This document shows positions 6,816-7,803 of a DNA stretch of 7,803 nucleotides, one piece after another; position 1 is the stretch's first letter, and each line of letters opens with the position of its first letter. Source of the DNA: Vicinamibacteria bacterium (GTDB lineage: Bacteria; Acidobacteriota; Vicinamibacteria; Vicinamibacterales; UBA2999); NCBI GenBank assembly GCA_025924295.1, contig JAICEG010000252.1, positions 1-7,803 on the forward strand, in the 5' to 3' direction. Both the position numbers and the translations under genes were made by a program. The notes under the pieces are model-generated. The model did not search any database. It had not been told where the DNA came from and was given only the letters and a program-made list of their open reading frames with translations.

Positions 6816-6827
6816 TCACTTCCCCCC
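6816..6827 (-). promoter_or_regulatory. Ribosome binding site at the MBL / unknown-function gene junction
   Basis: The minus strand reads GGGGGGAAGTGA, covering the final Gly-Gly-Lys codons and stop of the MBL gene, then GCGTG and ATG 6810. The G-run lies about 10 nt before the ATG and 7 nt before GTG 6813. Ten bases (GGGGAAGTGA) are identical to the junction before the cytochrome gene. Confidence 0.65.
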
Positions 6828-7803
6828 GCTGACTTCGCGGTAGATCGTCTCGAGGAACATGTCGGTCGTCCACTCGCCCGTCGTAGCGCCGTAGATCCCG
6901 TCGTACTCGAGCGAGGGACGAGCCGCCCTGACCTGCTGCAGGCTCATCCCTTTCTTCGCCATCTCCTGCACGCGGTCACGAACGATCGTCACCATGTCGC
7001 GGTATTCGACGACGTCGGCTTCGTTGCAGATCCGGCCGTGGCCGGGAATCACTCGCGTGCCGCCCATCTGGTTCCGCTCGGGCACGGTCAACTCGATGAT
7101 GGCATTCAGCGCATCGATGACACCTCGCACGCTTCCGCCCTGCGAGGTGTCGATGACCGGATAGCTGGTCGTGACGAACACGTCTCCTGCGACGACGACA
7201 TCGGACTTGCGGAAGAACACCAGGATGTCGCCGTCGGTATGCGCACCCGGTTGAGAGATGAGCTGGACCGGTTCGCCGTTCGAGAACAGATCTTTTCGGG
7301 GCGTGAAGAATGTCGATGCGGGCAGCCCATCTCCGGTGAGCGGGGGGACGCCCCGGCTGCCGGTGGACATCCGGTTGTACGCGTTCTCATGCGCCACCGA
7401 GACGACACCGACGTTCTGCCCTGCCCCGCCGCCTCCACCGCCGGGACGTGGTCCGCGAGTACCGCGCTGCGCCTTCACGATGGCCTCATTGCCCGCAGTG
7501 TGGTCGACGTCGGCGTTGGTGTTGACCAGAAAGCGGACGGGCCGATTGGTCAGGCGGGTGACCGCAGACAGAAGCTTCTCGCTGTGGCCAGCGCCACCCG
7601 CGTCGACGACAAACGGGCCCTCGTCTCCTGTCTGCACCGCGACATTGGCGCCTGCACCCACGATCATGTGCACGCTTCCCTGCACTGGCAGGACCTCGAG
7701 ACCATCGACGATGATCGGCGGCGACGGCGGCGCCAGAGACACAGTCGTCACCGGCTGCTGGGCATGCGAGTTCAGGAGGTGAACTGAACACGCGAGCAGG
7801 ACA
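6816..7803 (-). CDS. Exported MBL-fold protein with altered Zn1 site (5' end outside window)
   Basis: The frame runs open through the right edge, so the GTG at 7751 is not the start. The residues before it, VLLACSVHLLNSHAQQP, look like the end of a signal peptide cut at SHA|QQP. 328 residues are in the window. The MBL fold is clear and closely related to the MBL half of the protein at 2117-3859 (shared VHMxVGAG, FFRKSDVVV, PGHGR, EADVxEYRDM, RDRxQ). Numbering from the first codon in the window, it keeps D100, H101, H188 (AHTDGD), D207 (AGD) and H255 (PGHG). The first two histidines of HxHxDH are Asn96 and Asp98 (TNADVDH). The Zn2 site is therefore complete and the Zn1 site has lost two ligands, so a single-metal or otherwise modified activity is likely. 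Six glycines at 121-126 mark a loop insert. LLAC could be a weak lipobox, but the cut at SHA seems better. It is the first visible gene of the operon. Confidence 0.88.
   Translation of the reverse strand, partial: VLLACSVHLLNSHAQQPVTTVSLAPPSPPIIVDGLEVLPVQGSVHMIVGAGANVAVQTGDEGPFVVDAGGAGHSEKLLSAVTRLTNRPVRFLVNTNADVDHTAGNEAIVKAQRGTRGPRPGGGGGGAGQNVGVVSVAHENAYNRMSTGSRGVPPLTGDGLPASTFFTPRKDLFSNGEPVQLISQPGAHTDGDILVFFRKSDVVVAGDVFVTTSYPVIDTSQGGSVRGVIDALNAIIELTVPERNQMGGTRVIPGHGRICNEADVVEYRDMVTIVRDRVQEMAKKGMSLQQVRAARPSLEYDGIYGATTGEWTTDMFLETIYREVSGGK

Noticed and set aside
7749..7751. GTG 7751 as start of the split MBL gene
   Set aside because: The frame stays open to the window edge and the upstream residues form the end of a signal peptide, so the true start lies further right.

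Overview
The window reads as a piece of a high-GC, Gram-negative chromosome, most probably an Acidobacteriota member of the Vicinamibacteria type. I infer this from three things: the large TonB-dependent receptor of the Oar/carboxypeptidase-regulatory style ending in a C-terminal Phe, exported metallo-beta-lactamase (MBL)-fold enzymes paired with a TGxW-type N-terminal domain, and palindromes of the GGGGTCAGACCCC class. This assignment comes from remembered family resemblance, not from a search. No tRNA, rRNA, CRISPR array or transposase gene is visible.

Layout. Plus strand, 1-3859: the C-terminal part of a TonB-dependent outer-membrane receptor (its start lies left of the window), a 107-bp spacer holding a long imperfect hairpin, then a 580-aa exported protein that fuses an uncharacterised domain (about residues 21-235) to an MBL-fold domain (about 293-535). 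A perfect 17-bp inverted repeat, 45 nt in total, sits in frame exactly in the linker between the two domains. Minus strand, 4747-3866: a 2-oxoglutarate/Fe(II) oxygenase, convergent with the fusion gene and only 6 bp from it. Its leader carries an imperfect tandem duplication that includes the ribosome binding site. Minus strand, 7803-4934: a tight three-gene operon read right to left. It encodes an exported MBL-fold protein (start beyond the window), a stand-alone version of the same uncharacterised domain, and a diheme c-type cytochrome. These genes join by a 5-nt gap and a TGATG overlap.

How the parts relate. The fused protein on the plus strand and the first two operon genes on the minus strand contain the same two modules, fused in one place and split in the other. 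This fusion/split pair is good evidence that the two domains act together, presumably in the periplasm because all copies carry signal peptides. The fused copy keeps the full zinc-binding set (THVHADH, then H, D, H). The split copy has TNADVDH, so two of the three Zn1 histidines are gone while the Zn2 ligands remain. The cytochrome and the receptor suggest import or periplasmic turnover of an organic substrate coupled to electron transfer, but the substrate cannot be read from the sequence.

The items most worth a second look are the in-frame palindrome in the interdomain linker, the altered metal site of the split MBL protein, the fusion/split pairing itself, the duplicated leader of the oxygenase gene, and a second dispersed repeat embedded in the oxygenase C-terminus.
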